From an uncultured Acidaminococcus sp. (GTDB lineage: Bacteria > Bacillota > Negativicutes > Acidaminococcales > Acidaminococcaceae), in NCBI GenBank assembly GCA_905213155.1, contig CAJMHI010000003.1:1-64000 (forward strand): DNA of 64,000 bases. The letters run 5' to 3'. The notes beneath the pieces are model-generated. The model worked only from the letters and a program-made list of their open reading frames with translations, was not told the DNA's origin and made no database searches. This document shows positions 10,188-19,688 of this stretch, piece after piece. Position 1 is the first letter of the stretch. Every line of letters starts with the position of its first letter. The translations under genes and the position numbers were made by a program.

Positions 10188-13100
10188 ATGCTTCTTAAAA
10201 ATTTTTCTGCCCATGGATTTAAATCCTTTGCGGATAAGGTCACTATTGATTTTGAACCGGGCATAACGGCCATCGTAGGCCCCAACGGCAGCGGCAAAAG
10301 TAATATTTCCGATGCCATTTGCTGGGTGATGGGAGAGCAAAGTATCCGCAACCTGCGGGGCACCAAAATGGAAGACGTGATTTTTACCGGAAGTCCGGGC
10401 CGCCGGGCCATGGGCATGGCGGAAGTCACACTGACCTTTGACAATACGGACCGCACCCTGCCGCTGGATTTTGACGCCATTAGCATTTGCCGGCGGGTCT
10501 ACCGCAGCGGGGAAAGCGAATATTTTATTAACCAGAAAAGCTGCCGGTTAAAAGACGTGGTGGCACTGCTGGCTGATACCGGGCTGGGGCGGGGCTCCAT
10601 GTCCGTCATCGGGCAGAATAAAATCGATGAGATTTTAAACAGCCGCCCGGAAGAACGCCGCTCTATTTTTGAAGAAGCGGCGGGGATTGCTAAATACCGG
10701 ATCCGCAAAAAAGAAGCCTTGCGGAAACTGGAGGAAACGGGCTCCAATCTGCTCCGGATCCGGGATATTGAGGGGGAAATTGCGTCCCAGCTGGATCCCT
10801 TGGAAAAAGCGGCAGAAAAAGCCCGGCAATATGCGGTGCTCCAATCTAAATTGCGGCAAGTGCGGATTACCCGTTCTGTGAACCAGCTGGACCATTTGGA
10901 GCAGGAACAACAGAAACTGGCGCAAACGCTGGCAGAAAAGCAGCAGGCAGGGCAAAGGCTGCATGAACGCTTAGCGCAGATCCAGCAGGAAACTGCGGAT
11001 CTTGAAACTGCGTTTCAGGAAAAAGAGCAGGTCTATACCAAAGCCCAGGAAGAGACGGCAAAACAGCAGCAGCGAGCCGCCGCACTGTACCAGCAGCAGG
11101 CAGTCTTGGCAGAGCGTTCCCGGGGCGCCAAAACAAGGCAGCAGCAACTCTTGGACCATCGCAAAAGCCTGGAAGCGGAACTGGCGAAAAATCAGGAAGC
11201 GCTGGATGCGGTGACAGAAGCCTATGACGCCCAGGAAAAGGCACAGCAGCATGCCAAGGCCGTACTCACAAAATGGGAGACAGAAAAAAACAATCTGACA
11301 AAGCAATTTCAGGCCATGGAGCAGGCAGAAAAGGCCTACCAGGAGCAGGCTTTTGAAGCTATGCGGACGCTGGTCATGACCCGCAATGCCTTAACCACGG
11401 CCCAACACGAAACAGACCGCATCCACCGGCAATTGGAGCAGATGACCCGCACGCTGGAAGCGGCGGAACAGGACGCAGAAGAACTCAAGGCGCAGGTAAA
11501 AGGGCTGGAAGAAAGCCAGCATGCCGGGGAAACCAGAAAAGAGCAGCTTTTGGCCAAAGAACAGGCAGCAAAGAAAGAACTGGCCGCTTCTGTACAAACT
11601 TATCAGGAGACCAATGCCCGTCTGCAGAAGCTGCAAAACCAATGGAACCAGCAAAAAGCCCGCTTGCAAGTCCTTACCCGGATGGAAGAGGAACACGAAG
11701 GTTTCAGCCGGGGCGTTAAAACGGTGCTTTCCGCCCATGCTCCGTTCCAAAGCGGCATTTGCGGTGCGGTAGCGGATCTTTTTGGCATGGAAAAACGCTA
11801 TCTTCCGGCACTGGAAACGGCGTTAGGCGGGGCGCTGCAAAATATTATCACAGAAGATGACAGCAGTGCCCGGCAGGCGATTGCGTATTTGAAGCAGGCA
11901 AAAGGCGGTCGTGCCACTTTTTTGCCGTTAAATACATTGCGGCCCCGGCCCTTAACTCAATGGGGAAAAGCCGTGCAGAAAGAAGCAGGGATCCTTGGCA
12001 TCGCCGCCGACTTTGTGCAAACAGAAGCTAAACTCCGCCCGGCGGTGGACTTTTTGCTGGGGCAGGTGCTCATCGCCGATACGCTGGACCACGCCATGGC
12101 CGCCGCCAAAAAGGCAGATATGCGGGTGCGGATTGTGACATTGGACGGGGATGTAATTTCACCCGGCGGTTCCTTAAGCGGCGGGGAAAAGCAGCAAAGC
12201 CACAGCTTTTTGTCCCGGAAGCAGGAGATTCAGGATCTCACAGCAAGCGGAACCACGCTGCAACGGGAACAGAAGGAGTTGTCCGAAGCCCTGGAGCAGC
12301 TGACAGAAACGGGCAAACAACAACGGACATTGCTGGAGACAATCCAGCATGACCGCCAGCAATTGGACGTACAGCAGGCAGGGCTTGTGGCAAGTCTCCA
12401 GCAAATCCGGCAGCAGCAGAATTTGCAGCAGAAAAAAAATGAACTGCTGCGGCAGGAAAAAAACGAAGCGGTGGAAGCTTTGACCAAGGCGCAGGAGACG
12501 GCCGCCCGGCTGCTCCCTAAGGTGAAAGACATGCAAGCGCAGAATACCGCAGGAGAGGAAGCCTCCCGGGAGCGGGGAGAAGCCACGGAAAAACTCCGTC
12601 TTGCCTTGGAACAGGCCACCCGCAACCAGCAGGATGCCCTGGTAGCTCTTAGCAGCGTGCAGAGCCAGGTGGAAACCTTAAATGGCAGAATCCAATCCAT
12701 TGACCAGATGGGCGAAAAAATTTCCGGGGAAATCCGGGATGGGGAGAAAAGTTATGCGGCCCAGCAGCAAATTCTGGAGGATAACCAAAAGCAGCAGGAA
12801 ACCATTTCCAAACAGCTGGTGACGCTGGAAGAAACCCTAAAAGAGACAGGAGCCTACCAGGAAACCTACCGGAAGGAGCGGCAGGCGTATCTTGCCCAGA
12901 AAGACGCCCTGCGCAAGCAGGAAACCCAGGTCAAAACGGAAGTGACGGAAGCCGAACAGGCGCTGCACCGGATAGAACTGGAGCAGGTGAAAAAAAGCGG
13001 GCAGGTAGAGCAGGAAGAAAGCAAGCTACGGGAAAATTATGATCTGGGACTGGAAGAGGCCCGGAAAGAAGCCCTGACGGATATTAGCGAAGAGCAGCTG

Positions 13101-13748
13101 CGGAAAACAGAAAAAACGGCGGCGGGCGAAGTGGAAGCCATGGGGCCGGTGAATCCCAATGCGCCGGAAGAATACCAAGCCGCCAAAGAGCGGTATGATT
13201 TCCTGCACCGCCAGGTGGAAGACCTGACACAGGCCAAACAGCAGCTGGAAACCGTGATCCATGGGATCAATACGGATATGGGGCGGCGGTTCCAAACAGC
13301 TTTCGGTGAGATCAATACGTATTTTAACCAGTGCTATGTGAAGCTGTTTGGAGGCGGAAAGGCCCGTCTGCGCCTTACTGAAGAAGCGTCCATACTGGAG
13401 GCGGGTGTGGAAATCGAAGTGCAGCCGCCGGGAAAGAAAATGCGCAATTTGCAGCTCTTTTCCGGGGGTGAACGGGCCCTGACCGTGATTGCTCTTTTAT
13501 TTGCCCTTTTGAGCTACCAGCCGGCGCCCTTTGTCATTTTGGACGAAATTGATGCGCCGCTGGATGAAAGCAATATTGACCGCTTTGCCCAGTTCTTAAA
13601 AGAATATGGGCGCAAAACCCAGTTTATTGTCATTACCCACCGCAAGGGAACCATGGAGGCCGCAGATGTGCTCCATGGCATTACCATGGAAGAGGCCGGC
13701 GTGTCCCGGATCCTGTCCGTCAAGTTATCGGAGGCGATCAAGCAGTGA
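10188..13748 (+). CDS. smc: Chromosome segregation protein SMC
   Basis: A 1186-residue SMC ATPase, core of the SMC-ScpAB condensin. N-terminal Walker A GPNGSGKSN (about 31-39), a long glutamine-rich coiled coil, a hinge near 510-670 (FQSGICGAVADLF to GGSLSGGEKQQ), a second coiled coil, and the C-terminal head with signature LFSGGERALTVIALLFA and Walker B PFVILDEIDAPLDE. The start lies 2 bp after the pyrR stop. The end overlaps ftsY by 4 bp (GTGA), so the pair is translationally coupled as in many Firmicutes. Confidence 0.98.
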   Translation: MLLKNFSAHGFKSFADKVTIDFEPGITAIVGPNGSGKSNISDAICWVMGEQSIRNLRGTKMEDVIFTGSPGRRAMGMAEVTLTFDNTDRTLPLDFDAISICRRVYRSGESEYFINQKSCRLKDVVALLADTGLGRGSMSVIGQNKIDEILNSRPEERRSIFEEAAGIAKYRIRKKEALRKLEETGSNLLRIRDIEGEIASQLDPLEKAAEKARQYAVLQSKLRQVRITRSVNQLDHLEQEQQKLAQTLAEKQQAGQRLHERLAQIQQETADLETAFQEKEQVYTKAQEETAKQQQRAAALYQQQAVLAERSRGAKTRQQQLLDHRKSLEAELAKNQEALDAVTEAYDAQEKAQQHAKAVLTKWETEKNNLTKQFQAMEQAEKAYQEQAFEAMRTLVMTRNALTTAQHETDRIHRQLEQMTRTLEAAEQDAEELKAQVKGLEESQHAGETRKEQLLAKEQAAKKELAASVQTYQETNARLQKLQNQWNQQKARLQVLTRMEEEHEGFSRGVKTVLSAHAPFQSGICGAVADLFGMEKRYLPALETALGGALQNIITEDDSSARQAIAYLKQAKGGRATFLPLNTLRPRPLTQWGKAVQKEAGILGIAADFVQTEAKLRPAVDFLLGQVLIADTLDHAMAAAKKADMRVRIVTLDGDVISPGGSLSGGEKQQSHSFLSRKQEIQDLTASGTTLQREQKELSEALEQLTETGKQQRTLLETIQHDRQQLDVQQAGLVASLQQIRQQQNLQQKKNELLRQEKNEAVEALTKAQETAARLLPKVKDMQAQNTAGEEASRERGEATEKLRLALEQATRNQQDALVALSSVQSQVETLNGRIQSIDQMGEKISGEIRDGEKSYAAQQQILEDNQKQQETISKQLVTLEETLKETGAYQETYRKERQAYLAQKDALRKQETQVKTEVTEAEQALHRIELEQVKKSGQVEQEESKLRENYDLGLEEARKEALTDISEEQLRKTEKTAAGEVEAMGPVNPNAPEEYQAAKERYDFLHRQVEDLTQAKQQLETVIHGINTDMGRRFQTAFGEINTYFNQCYVKLFGGGKARLRLTEEASILEAGVEIEVQPPGKKMRNLQLFSGGERALTVIALLFALLSYQPAPFVILDEIDAPLDESNIDRFAQFLKEYGRKTQFIVITHRKGTMEAADVLHGITMEEAGVSRILSVKLSEAIKQ

Positions 13749-14671
13749 GTACGTTTGTGGAACAATTGAAAAATGGACTGACCAAAACCCGGAAAAACTT
13801 TACGGAACGGATGGAGGACTTAATCGGCGTCAGTGTGGAACTGGACGATGACTTCATGGACGAACTGGAAATGATTCTGGTGGCAGGGGACGTGGGGATG
13901 AAAACCACGGAAAAAATCATGACAGCCCTGCGCCGTGCCGCCGATACCCGGGAAATCAAGTCGCCGGCAGAAGCCTTGCCCTTTTTGAAAAAGTATATCG
14001 CTGATATGCTGCGGACCAAAGGCCCCCGGATGCACTTTACCAGCCGTCCGTCCGTGGTACTGGTGGTGGGCGTCAATGGCGTGGGCAAAACCACCACCAT
14101 TGGGAAATTGGGAAATTATTACCGGCTCATGGGGTACAAAGTGATTTTGTGTGCCGCCGATACCTTCCGGGCCGGGGCCACCGAGCAGCTTAAAATCTGG
14201 GGCGAGCGTGCCCAATTGGACGTGATTGCCCACGAAGAAGGCGCCGATCCGGCAGCGGTGGTTTATGACGGCGTGAAAGCAGCTATTGCCCGGAAAGCCG
14301 ATGTGCTGTTTGTGGATACGGCGGGCAGGCTCCACAATAAAACCAATCTGATGAATGAGCTGGATAAAATGTACCGGGTTATCAGGAAAGAAGTGCCGGA
14401 CGGGCCGCAGGATACGCTGCTAGTGCTGGATGCGACTACAGGGCAGAATGCCATCAGCCAGGCAAAAATCTTTTTGGAAACGGCTCACGTAACCGGCGTG
14501 GTGCTCACCAAGCTGGATGGCACCGCTAAAGGCGGCGTGGTGATTGCCATTAAAGAGGAATTGGGGCTGGATGTAAAATGGATCGGCATCGGGGAAGGCA
14601 TGATGGATTTTCGGCCCTTTGATCCGGACCAATTTGTGGAAGCCTTATTCACAGAACGGCAGCAAAGTTAA
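13745..14671 (+). CDS. ftsY: Signal recognition particle receptor FtsY
   Basis: SRP GTPase that docks ribosome-nascent-chain-SRP complexes at the membrane. 308 residues: helical N domain (about 1-95), then the G domain with [50 protein letters not shown] and a C-terminal [19 protein letters not shown]. It lacks the long acidic N-terminal extension of enterobacterial FtsY. GTG start inside the smc stop (4-bp overlap). Confidence 0.97.
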   Translation: MSTFVEQLKNGLTKTRKNFTERMEDLIGVSVELDDDFMDELEMILVAGDVGMKTTEKIMTALRRAADTREIKSPAEALPFLKKYIADMLRTKGPRMHFTSRPSVVLVVGVNGVGKTTTIGKLGNYYRLMGYKVILCAADTFRAGATEQLKIWGERAQLDVIAHEEGADPAAVVYDGVKAAIARKADVLFVDTAGRLHNKTNLMNELDKMYRVIRKEVPDGPQDTLLVLDATTGQNAISQAKIFLETAHVTGVVLTKLDGTAKGGVVIAIKEELGLDVKWIGIGEGMMDFRPFDPDQFVEALFTERQQS

Positions 14672-14673
14672 TT

Positions 14674-14742
14674 CTATAGGCAGAACGTATAGCAGCGCTT
14701 TCTCTGGAAGTATTAGCCAGAAAAAGCGCTGTCTTGTATAAT
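14674..14742 (+). promoter_or_regulatory. LysR-type composite promoter, site C (RibD_C reductase)
   Basis: CTATAG-N7-GTATAG (14674-14692), N13, GGAAGTA then -35 TTAGCC (14713-14718), N18, TATAAT (14737-14742). The spacing is identical to four other promoters in the window. A 15-bp hairpin (14693-14707 with 14717-14731, one mismatch) lies inside it and may also serve as a terminator for ftsY, though no T run follows. Confidence 0.7.
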
Positions 14743-14779
14743 AGAGAAAGAATAACAGAACATGACAGGAGGATGGGAA

Positions 14780-15577
14780 ATGGAAAGACCGTATATTTTT
14801 TGCCATATGGAAACCAGCCCGGACGGGAAAATCATGGGAAAATATTTGTGGCTCCCGGAAGCCGTGGACGAAGGAGATTCCTTTGATGCCATTATTCACG
14901 GGAAGACCGCCCAGTATCAGTACGAGGCGCTGATCTTAGGACGCACCACCATTGACGATAACTACACCTATTACGCCACGCCGGACGTGGATGAAAAGGC
15001 GGCCACTGTGCCTGGTGGGGATTACCTGGCTGACGGTGCCTCCCTGGGGCAGTACCTGATTGCGGTGGACAGCCATGGCAAACTGGCCTGGCAGGATAAT
15101 GTCATGGATGACGGGGACAAAAAAGCCCATGTGGTTGCTATCCTTACGGAAGCAACGCCCAATGCCTATAAGGATTTCTTACGGCGCAAAGGCATCAGCT
15201 ACCTGCTTTGTGGCAAGGAGCATGTGGACCTGGCCCTTGCCTGCGAGAAAATCAAAACGCTGCTCCATGTAAAAACCATGATGCTGGGCGGCGGGGCTGT
15301 GCTCAACTGGAGCTTTATGCAAGCGGGCCTTGTGGATGAACTGAGCCAGGTGATTACCCCTGCGGCAGACGGCAGCACGGAAACCCAGACCCTTTTTATG
15401 ACCAAGTCCGGCGTGACCACGGACCAGCCCATTAAATTCAAACCCCTTTCCGTAAAAATCATGGCAGACGGGGCCGTGTGGATTCGCTGGAAAGTGGGAG
15501 AAAAGAGCACCTTTGATTTTGACAGCGATCCCGAATTTAAAGAAGTCATGGACATGATTAAAGCCCATAAGCAGTAA
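14780..15577 (+). CDS. RibD C-terminal domain / dihydrofolate-reductase-fold reductase
   Basis: About 265 residues of the RibD_C family (NAD(P)H-dependent reductases of the DHFR fold), without the deaminase half of RibD. Visible are the N-terminal MERPYIFCHMETSPDGK, a nucleotide-binding VKTMMLGGGAVLNWSFMQAGLVDEL segment near residue 175, and a VISPAADG-like end strand. The ATG at 14780 follows AGGAGG; an upstream in-frame ATG at 14762 is too close to the signal. It is monocistronic with a LysR-type composite promoter, so I suspect a stress or detoxification reductase rather than riboflavin synthesis. The substrate is unknown. Confidence 0.85.
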   Translation: MERPYIFCHMETSPDGKIMGKYLWLPEAVDEGDSFDAIIHGKTAQYQYEALILGRTTIDDNYTYYATPDVDEKAATVPGGDYLADGASLGQYLIAVDSHGKLAWQDNVMDDGDKKAHVVAILTEATPNAYKDFLRRKGISYLLCGKEHVDLALACEKIKTLLHVKTMMLGGGAVLNWSFMQAGLVDELSQVITPAADGSTETQTLFMTKSGVTTDQPIKFKPLSVKIMADGAVWIRWKVGEKSTFDFDSDPEFKEVMDMIKAHKQ

Positions 15578-15586
15578 CTTTTTAAG

Positions 15587-15620
15587 AGAGAGGCAGTGCC
15601 TTGTGCGCTGTCTTTCTTTT
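15587..15620 (+). terminator. Terminator after the RibD_C reductase gene
   Basis: AGAGAGGCAG (15587-15596) pairs, with wobbles, with CTGTCTTTCT (15608-15617), then TTT. Confidence 0.65.
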
Positions 15621-15654
15621 ATGCAATGCGTGAACTATCTGTGTTATTTTTTTC

Positions 15655-15684
15655 TTGCCATGGATCGCCTCTATGAATTATAAT
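15655..15684 (+). promoter_or_regulatory. Promoter of the ABC importer operon
   Basis: TTGCCA (15655-15660), 18-bp spacer, TATAAT (15679-15684), about 50 bp before the lipoprotein start. Confidence 0.65.
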
Positions 15685-15735
15685 AAACGTGTTAAAGTTC
15701 TGACTTTTAAATCTTTTCGGAAAGGATGCGATGGT

Positions 15736-16776
15736 ATGAGCAAAAAGAAATGGTTAGCGGCAGCAGCGGCTGTATTGGCCTGCGGATCTTTGCTGCTGGC
15801 AGGATGCGGCAGTGAACAGAAAACGGCAGATGGGAAAAAAGGGGTATCGGGGGACGTGATGGTGTATACGTCCATGTATCCGGATATTGTAAATTCCATG
15901 TGCAAACCGAATGTGCAAAAAGCCTTCCCGGATTTGAAAGTCAGCTGGTTCCAGGGCGGAACGGAAAAAATCAAGACAAAAATCGCCGGCGAGCTGAAAG
16001 CGAACAAAATCAGCGACGATGTATTGATGGTGGCCGATCCTTCCTACTATATTTACCTGAAGGAAAAAGGGCAGCTGTTGGAATATAAGTCCCCGGAAAT
16101 CCAGCACCACATTATGGAAGTGGATAAGGACGGCGCCTGGGCTGCCGTGCGTGTCTGCAATATGATCATTGCCTATAACAAAGACAAACTGGATCCCAAA
16201 GACGTCCCCACCAGCTGGGAAGATTTGAAAAAACCCAAATACAAAGGGCGGATCGCTATGCCAAACCCGCTGCTTTCCGGGACGGCGTACGTAGCGGTGG
16301 GTGCTTTGGCGGATAAATTTGGCTGGGGCTACTTTGATGCCTTAAAGGCCAATGGCCTCAGGGTAGAAGAAGGCAACAGCGCCATTCAGAACAAGCTGCT
16401 CACCGGGGAATACATGGCGGCCATCATTCTGGAAGAAAATATCCTGAAACTGCAGCAAACCAAGAAAGAACCGCTGGAAGTGGTGTATCCCAAAGAGGGC
16501 TGCATCCTGATTTCCTCTCCGATCGGGATTTTCAAAGCGACCAAGAACCCCGACGGGGCAAAAGCCCTCACCGACTGGTGGCTCAGCAAGGAAGGCCAGG
16601 CTGCCGTGACCGCCGGGTGGATGCACTCGGTGCGGGATGATGTGGAAAAACCGAAAGGGGCCAAATACAGCTTGAAAGAGCTGCTGAAGAACGCCCTGAA
16701 AGTAGATTGGGAAAAATTGACCCGGGACGAATCCAAAATCAAAGAAGAATTCCGTTCCAGAGTCATGGATGCCTGA
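15736..16776 (+). CDS. ABC transporter substrate-binding lipoprotein, Fe(III)-type
   Basis: Solute-binding lipoprotein of about 346 residues. The start at 15736 gives a standard prolipoprotein signal with lipobox LLLAGCGS. The mature part resembles the iron(III)/AfuA-FbpA and thiamine-like group: VMVYTSMYPDIVNSM strand, then WEDLKKPKYKGRIAMPNP, then EEGNSAIQNKLLTGEYMAAI. An in-frame ATG at 15655 would destroy the signal peptide and is rejected. It is first of three importer genes; a stem-loop follows it. Ligand is not certain: ferric iron, phosphonate-like or another small anion is possible. Confidence 0.88.
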   Translation: MSKKKWLAAAAAVLACGSLLLAGCGSEQKTADGKKGVSGDVMVYTSMYPDIVNSMCKPNVQKAFPDLKVSWFQGGTEKIKTKIAGELKANKISDDVLMVADPSYYIYLKEKGQLLEYKSPEIQHHIMEVDKDGAWAAVRVCNMIIAYNKDKLDPKDVPTSWEDLKKPKYKGRIAMPNPLLSGTAYVAVGALADKFGWGYFDALKANGLRVEEGNSAIQNKLLTGEYMAAIILEENILKLQQTKKEPLEVVYPKEGCILISSPIGIFKATKNPDGAKALTDWWLSKEGQAAVTAGWMHSVRDDVEKPKGAKYSLKELLKNALKVDWEKLTRDESKIKEEFRSRVMDA

Positions 16777-16819
16777 TTGCTTCGTTGTAGTACTGTAGTT
16801 GCACGATCGACTGGGAACT

Positions 16820-16860
16820 AGAGGAGTCAGGGACTGGAAACCCAGCCCCGGCTCCTCTTT
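16820..16860 (+). terminator. Intra-operon stem-loop after the binding-protein gene
   Basis: AGAGGAG (16820-16826) and AGGGACTGG pair with CCCAGCCCC and CTCCTCT across an AAA loop, followed by TTTCTT. Such partial terminators between binding-protein and permease genes keep the binding protein in excess. Confidence 0.7.
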
Positions 16861-16889
16861 CTTCTCTATGAAATCCAAAGGAGCTTATA

Positions 16890-18572
16890 GTGAAAAAATG
16901 GAATCTGCCCCGGATTGACAGTAAATTCGTGGTTATTACTTTATCCGTCTTAATCCTGCTCTATTTTATTGTATTGCCTTTAACCGTTTTGATTTATGAC
17001 AGCGTGGTGATTGACGGCGCGTTGGATCTTAGCCAGTACGCCGTGGTCTATAGCCAAAAGGTGAATTTGACGGCACTGCGCAATACGGTGGAAATTTCCC
17101 TTTTGGTGATGCTGCTTAGTGTGCTGATTACCTTTCCCCTTGCCTGGCTCATCGGTCGCACGGATCTGCCGGGACGGAAACGGTTTCGCACGATACTGGT
17201 AGCCAGCTATATGATTCCTCCCTATGTGGGGGCTATCGCCTGGACGCAGCTGTTAAACCCGGATGTGGGGTATTTAAATCAGCTGCTGCAGACGCTTTTT
17301 TCCTTGTCCCAGGCGCCGTTTAACATTTATACCAAAGGCGGCCTGATCTGGGTATTAACGCTCTTTTATTCTCCCTTTGCTTTTATTACCATTTCCCGGG
17401 CCATGGAAAAAATGGATCCTACGCTGGAAGAAGCCTCCCGGATCGCCGGCGCTTCCCCCTTAAAAGCATTGTGGGATGTAACGCTGCCCTTAATGGCGCC
17501 CAGTATTCTGGCCGGCGGGCTGCTGGTTTTTATCAGCGCAGGCTCCTGTTTTGGCATTCCTGCCATTGTGGGGATGCCCGGCAATATTGAGGTGCTGACC
17601 ACAAGGATTGTCTCCTTTGTGTACATGGGGGATGACCAGGGCATCCGCAATGCCACCACGCTGGCGGTATCGCTGATGTTTTTGGCTAACGGACTGCTGT
17701 TCTTCATGACCTGGATCATGGGGCGCAAGGATTATACCACCATCAGCGGGAAGAGCACCCGGCCTGTATTGGTGGAACTGGGAAAATGGAAAGGCCTTGC
17801 CACCTTTTTTGTGGCGGCCTATGCGTTTATTGCCGTGATTTTACCCCTGGGCTCCATTGTGATGACCTCGTTTATGGTGAGCATGTCCAAGGGCATTCAA
17901 CTGGATAATTTTGGCATTGATGCCTGGATCCCGGTACTGGAAAACAGCCAGTATCTGACGTGCATATGGCGGTCGCTAGGCTACGCGTTTATTTCCGCCT
18001 GCATTGGCACATTGTTAGCACTGTTTGTTGCTTATTTGTCAGTGAAAACCAAAGTGCGGGGCCGTTCCCTGCCGGATATCTTAGTGATGGTGGGCGGCAG
18101 TACCCCCAGCGTGGTCATTGCCCTGGCCCTTATCATCTTCTTTTCCGGCAATTATGGCCTCAATCTGTATTCCAGCATGTGGATTTTGATCGCCAGCTAC
18201 CTTGTCAAATATATGACCATGAGCGTGCGCACCATTGCTGCGTCGCTCAGCCAGGTTTCTACCAGCCTGGAAGAAGCAGGGCTCAATGCAGGGGCCGATT
18301 GGCTGCGGATCTGCAAGGACATTATTATGCCGCTGATTGCGCCGTCCATTGTCGCCGGCTGGTTTTTGATCTTTATGCCCAGCTTTTATGAACTGACCAT
18401 GTCCAACCTGCTGTATGGCAGCGAAACCCAGACCATCGGGGTACTGCTCTATGAACTGCAGACCTACGCAGATACCCAGAATGCTTCGGTGCTGTCCGTG
18501 GTTATTTTGCTGATTGTTATGGTCGGAAATCTGATCCTGAACAAAGTATCCAAAGGGAATATCGCCATTTAA
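16890..18572 (+). CDS. ABC transporter permease, fused two-domain (Fe(III)/FbpB type)
   Basis: A 560-residue inner-membrane permease with two BPD_transp_1 domains in one chain, as in FbpB/ThiP-type importers. About 12 membrane segments. Each half carries an EAA loop: MDPTLEEASRIAGASPLKAL near residue 180 and STSLEEAGLNAGADWLRICK near 465. The GTG start follows AAAGGAG. It forms the channel for the lipoprotein upstream and the ATPase 14 bp downstream. Confidence 0.92.
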   Translation: MKKWNLPRIDSKFVVITLSVLILLYFIVLPLTVLIYDSVVIDGALDLSQYAVVYSQKVNLTALRNTVEISLLVMLLSVLITFPLAWLIGRTDLPGRKRFRTILVASYMIPPYVGAIAWTQLLNPDVGYLNQLLQTLFSLSQAPFNIYTKGGLIWVLTLFYSPFAFITISRAMEKMDPTLEEASRIAGASPLKALWDVTLPLMAPSILAGGLLVFISAGSCFGIPAIVGMPGNIEVLTTRIVSFVYMGDDQGIRNATTLAVSLMFLANGLLFFMTWIMGRKDYTTISGKSTRPVLVELGKWKGLATFFVAAYAFIAVILPLGSIVMTSFMVSMSKGIQLDNFGIDAWIPVLENSQYLTCIWRSLGYAFISACIGTLLALFVAYLSVKTKVRGRSLPDILVMVGGSTPSVVIALALIIFFSGNYGLNLYSSMWILIASYLVKYMTMSVRTIAASLSQVSTSLEEAGLNAGADWLRICKDIIMPLIAPSIVAGWFLIFMPSFYELTMSNLLYGSETQTIGVLLYELQTYADTQNASVLSVVILLIVMVGNLILNKVSKGNIAI

Positions 18573-18586
18573 CGAGGAGGAAAACT

Positions 18587-19657
18587 GTGTCTCAAGTAAA
18601 ATTAGCACATTTATATAAACGTTTTGGAAACGTGACCGCCGTGGGAGATTTTAATCTGGAAGTAGGGGACGGGGAATTTGTTTCCTTCCTGGGTCCCTCC
18701 GGCTGCGGGAAATCAACTACGCTGCGTATGATTGCCGGTTTTGAACGCCCTACAGAAGGCAATATTCTCCTGGGGGATACGGTGGTAAGCAGCGCAGAGA
18801 CAGGTGTCTTCCTGCCGCCGGAAAAGCGGAATATCGGGATGGTGTTTCAGTCCTATGCGGTCTGGCCCCATATGACCGTGGCCGATAATGTGGCCTATCC
18901 CCTAAAGATTCAAGGCGTTTCGAAAGAAGAACGGGCGAAACGAGTGCAGGACGCTTTGGAAATGGTGCACCTGGAACGCTATGGAGAGCGTTTCCCCAGT
19001 CAACTATCCGGCGGGCAGCAGCAGCGGGTGGCACTGGCCCGGGCACTAATTGCGCATCCGGGGCTTTTGCTTCTGGATGAACCGCTGTCCAACCTGGATG
19101 CCAAATTGCGGGAGAGCATGCGGTTTGAAATTTCTTCCCTGCAAAAACGGCTGGGCATTACGGTCATATACGTCACACACGACCAGTCCGAAGCCATGAC
19201 CATGAGCGACCGGATTGTGGTGATGAATGCGGGCGTGGTGCAGCAGATCGGGCGCCCTTACGATGTGTATACCCGCCCCGCCAATAAAATGGTGGCGGAT
19301 TTTATCGGCCTTGTTAATTTCTTGCCGGCTGTGGCACAGGGAGACCGGGTCTTTATTAAAAATACCCAGATTTCCTTCTCCAATACCGCAAATCTCCCCC
19401 AGGGTGAGGCCACCATCGGGGTACGGCCTGAAAACCTTTCTTTATCGAAAGACGGCGGCATGCTCCAGGGGACAGTCAAACACCGCTTCTATATGGGCAA
19501 TGCGGTGGATTACCGCATCCAGGTGGGGGAACACGAACTGCGGGTCATAACCCATGGCAATTCCTATCACCAATGGGCCGACGGGGAAACGGTCTATGTG
19601 GACCTGGAAGATGTGATCTTGCTGGGGAGCGAAGAAAATACGTATATTGTGACCTAG
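18587..19657 (+). CDS. ABC transporter ATP-binding protein (Fe(III)/CUT-type)
   Basis: A 356-residue importer ATPase. Walker A GPSGCGKSTT (about 36-45), Q-loop VFQSYAVWPHMTV, signature LSGGQQQRVALARAL, Walker B LLLLDEPLSNLDAK, H-loop VIYVTHDQSEAM, then a C-terminal TOBE-like regulatory domain (about 240-350). The GTG start follows GAGGAGG. It completes the lipoprotein-permease-ATPase set. The substrate class is inferred from the whole cassette. Confidence 0.93.
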   Translation: MSQVKLAHLYKRFGNVTAVGDFNLEVGDGEFVSFLGPSGCGKSTTLRMIAGFERPTEGNILLGDTVVSSAETGVFLPPEKRNIGMVFQSYAVWPHMTVADNVAYPLKIQGVSKEERAKRVQDALEMVHLERYGERFPSQLSGGQQQRVALARALIAHPGLLLLDEPLSNLDAKLRESMRFEISSLQKRLGITVIYVTHDQSEAMTMSDRIVVMNAGVVQQIGRPYDVYTRPANKMVADFIGLVNFLPAVAQGDRVFIKNTQISFSNTANLPQGEATIGVRPENLSLSKDGGMLQGTVKHRFYMGNAVDYRIQVGEHELRVITHGNSYHQWADGETVYVDLEDVILLGSEENTYIVT

Positions 19658-19688
19658 CAGCGTAAAATTGTTTCAGTGAGGAACGAGC

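Noticed and set aside
16777..16889. tRNA-like or small RNA between the binding protein and permease
   Set aside because: No cloverleaf can be drawn; the only structure is a simple stem-loop suited to an intra-operon partial terminator.
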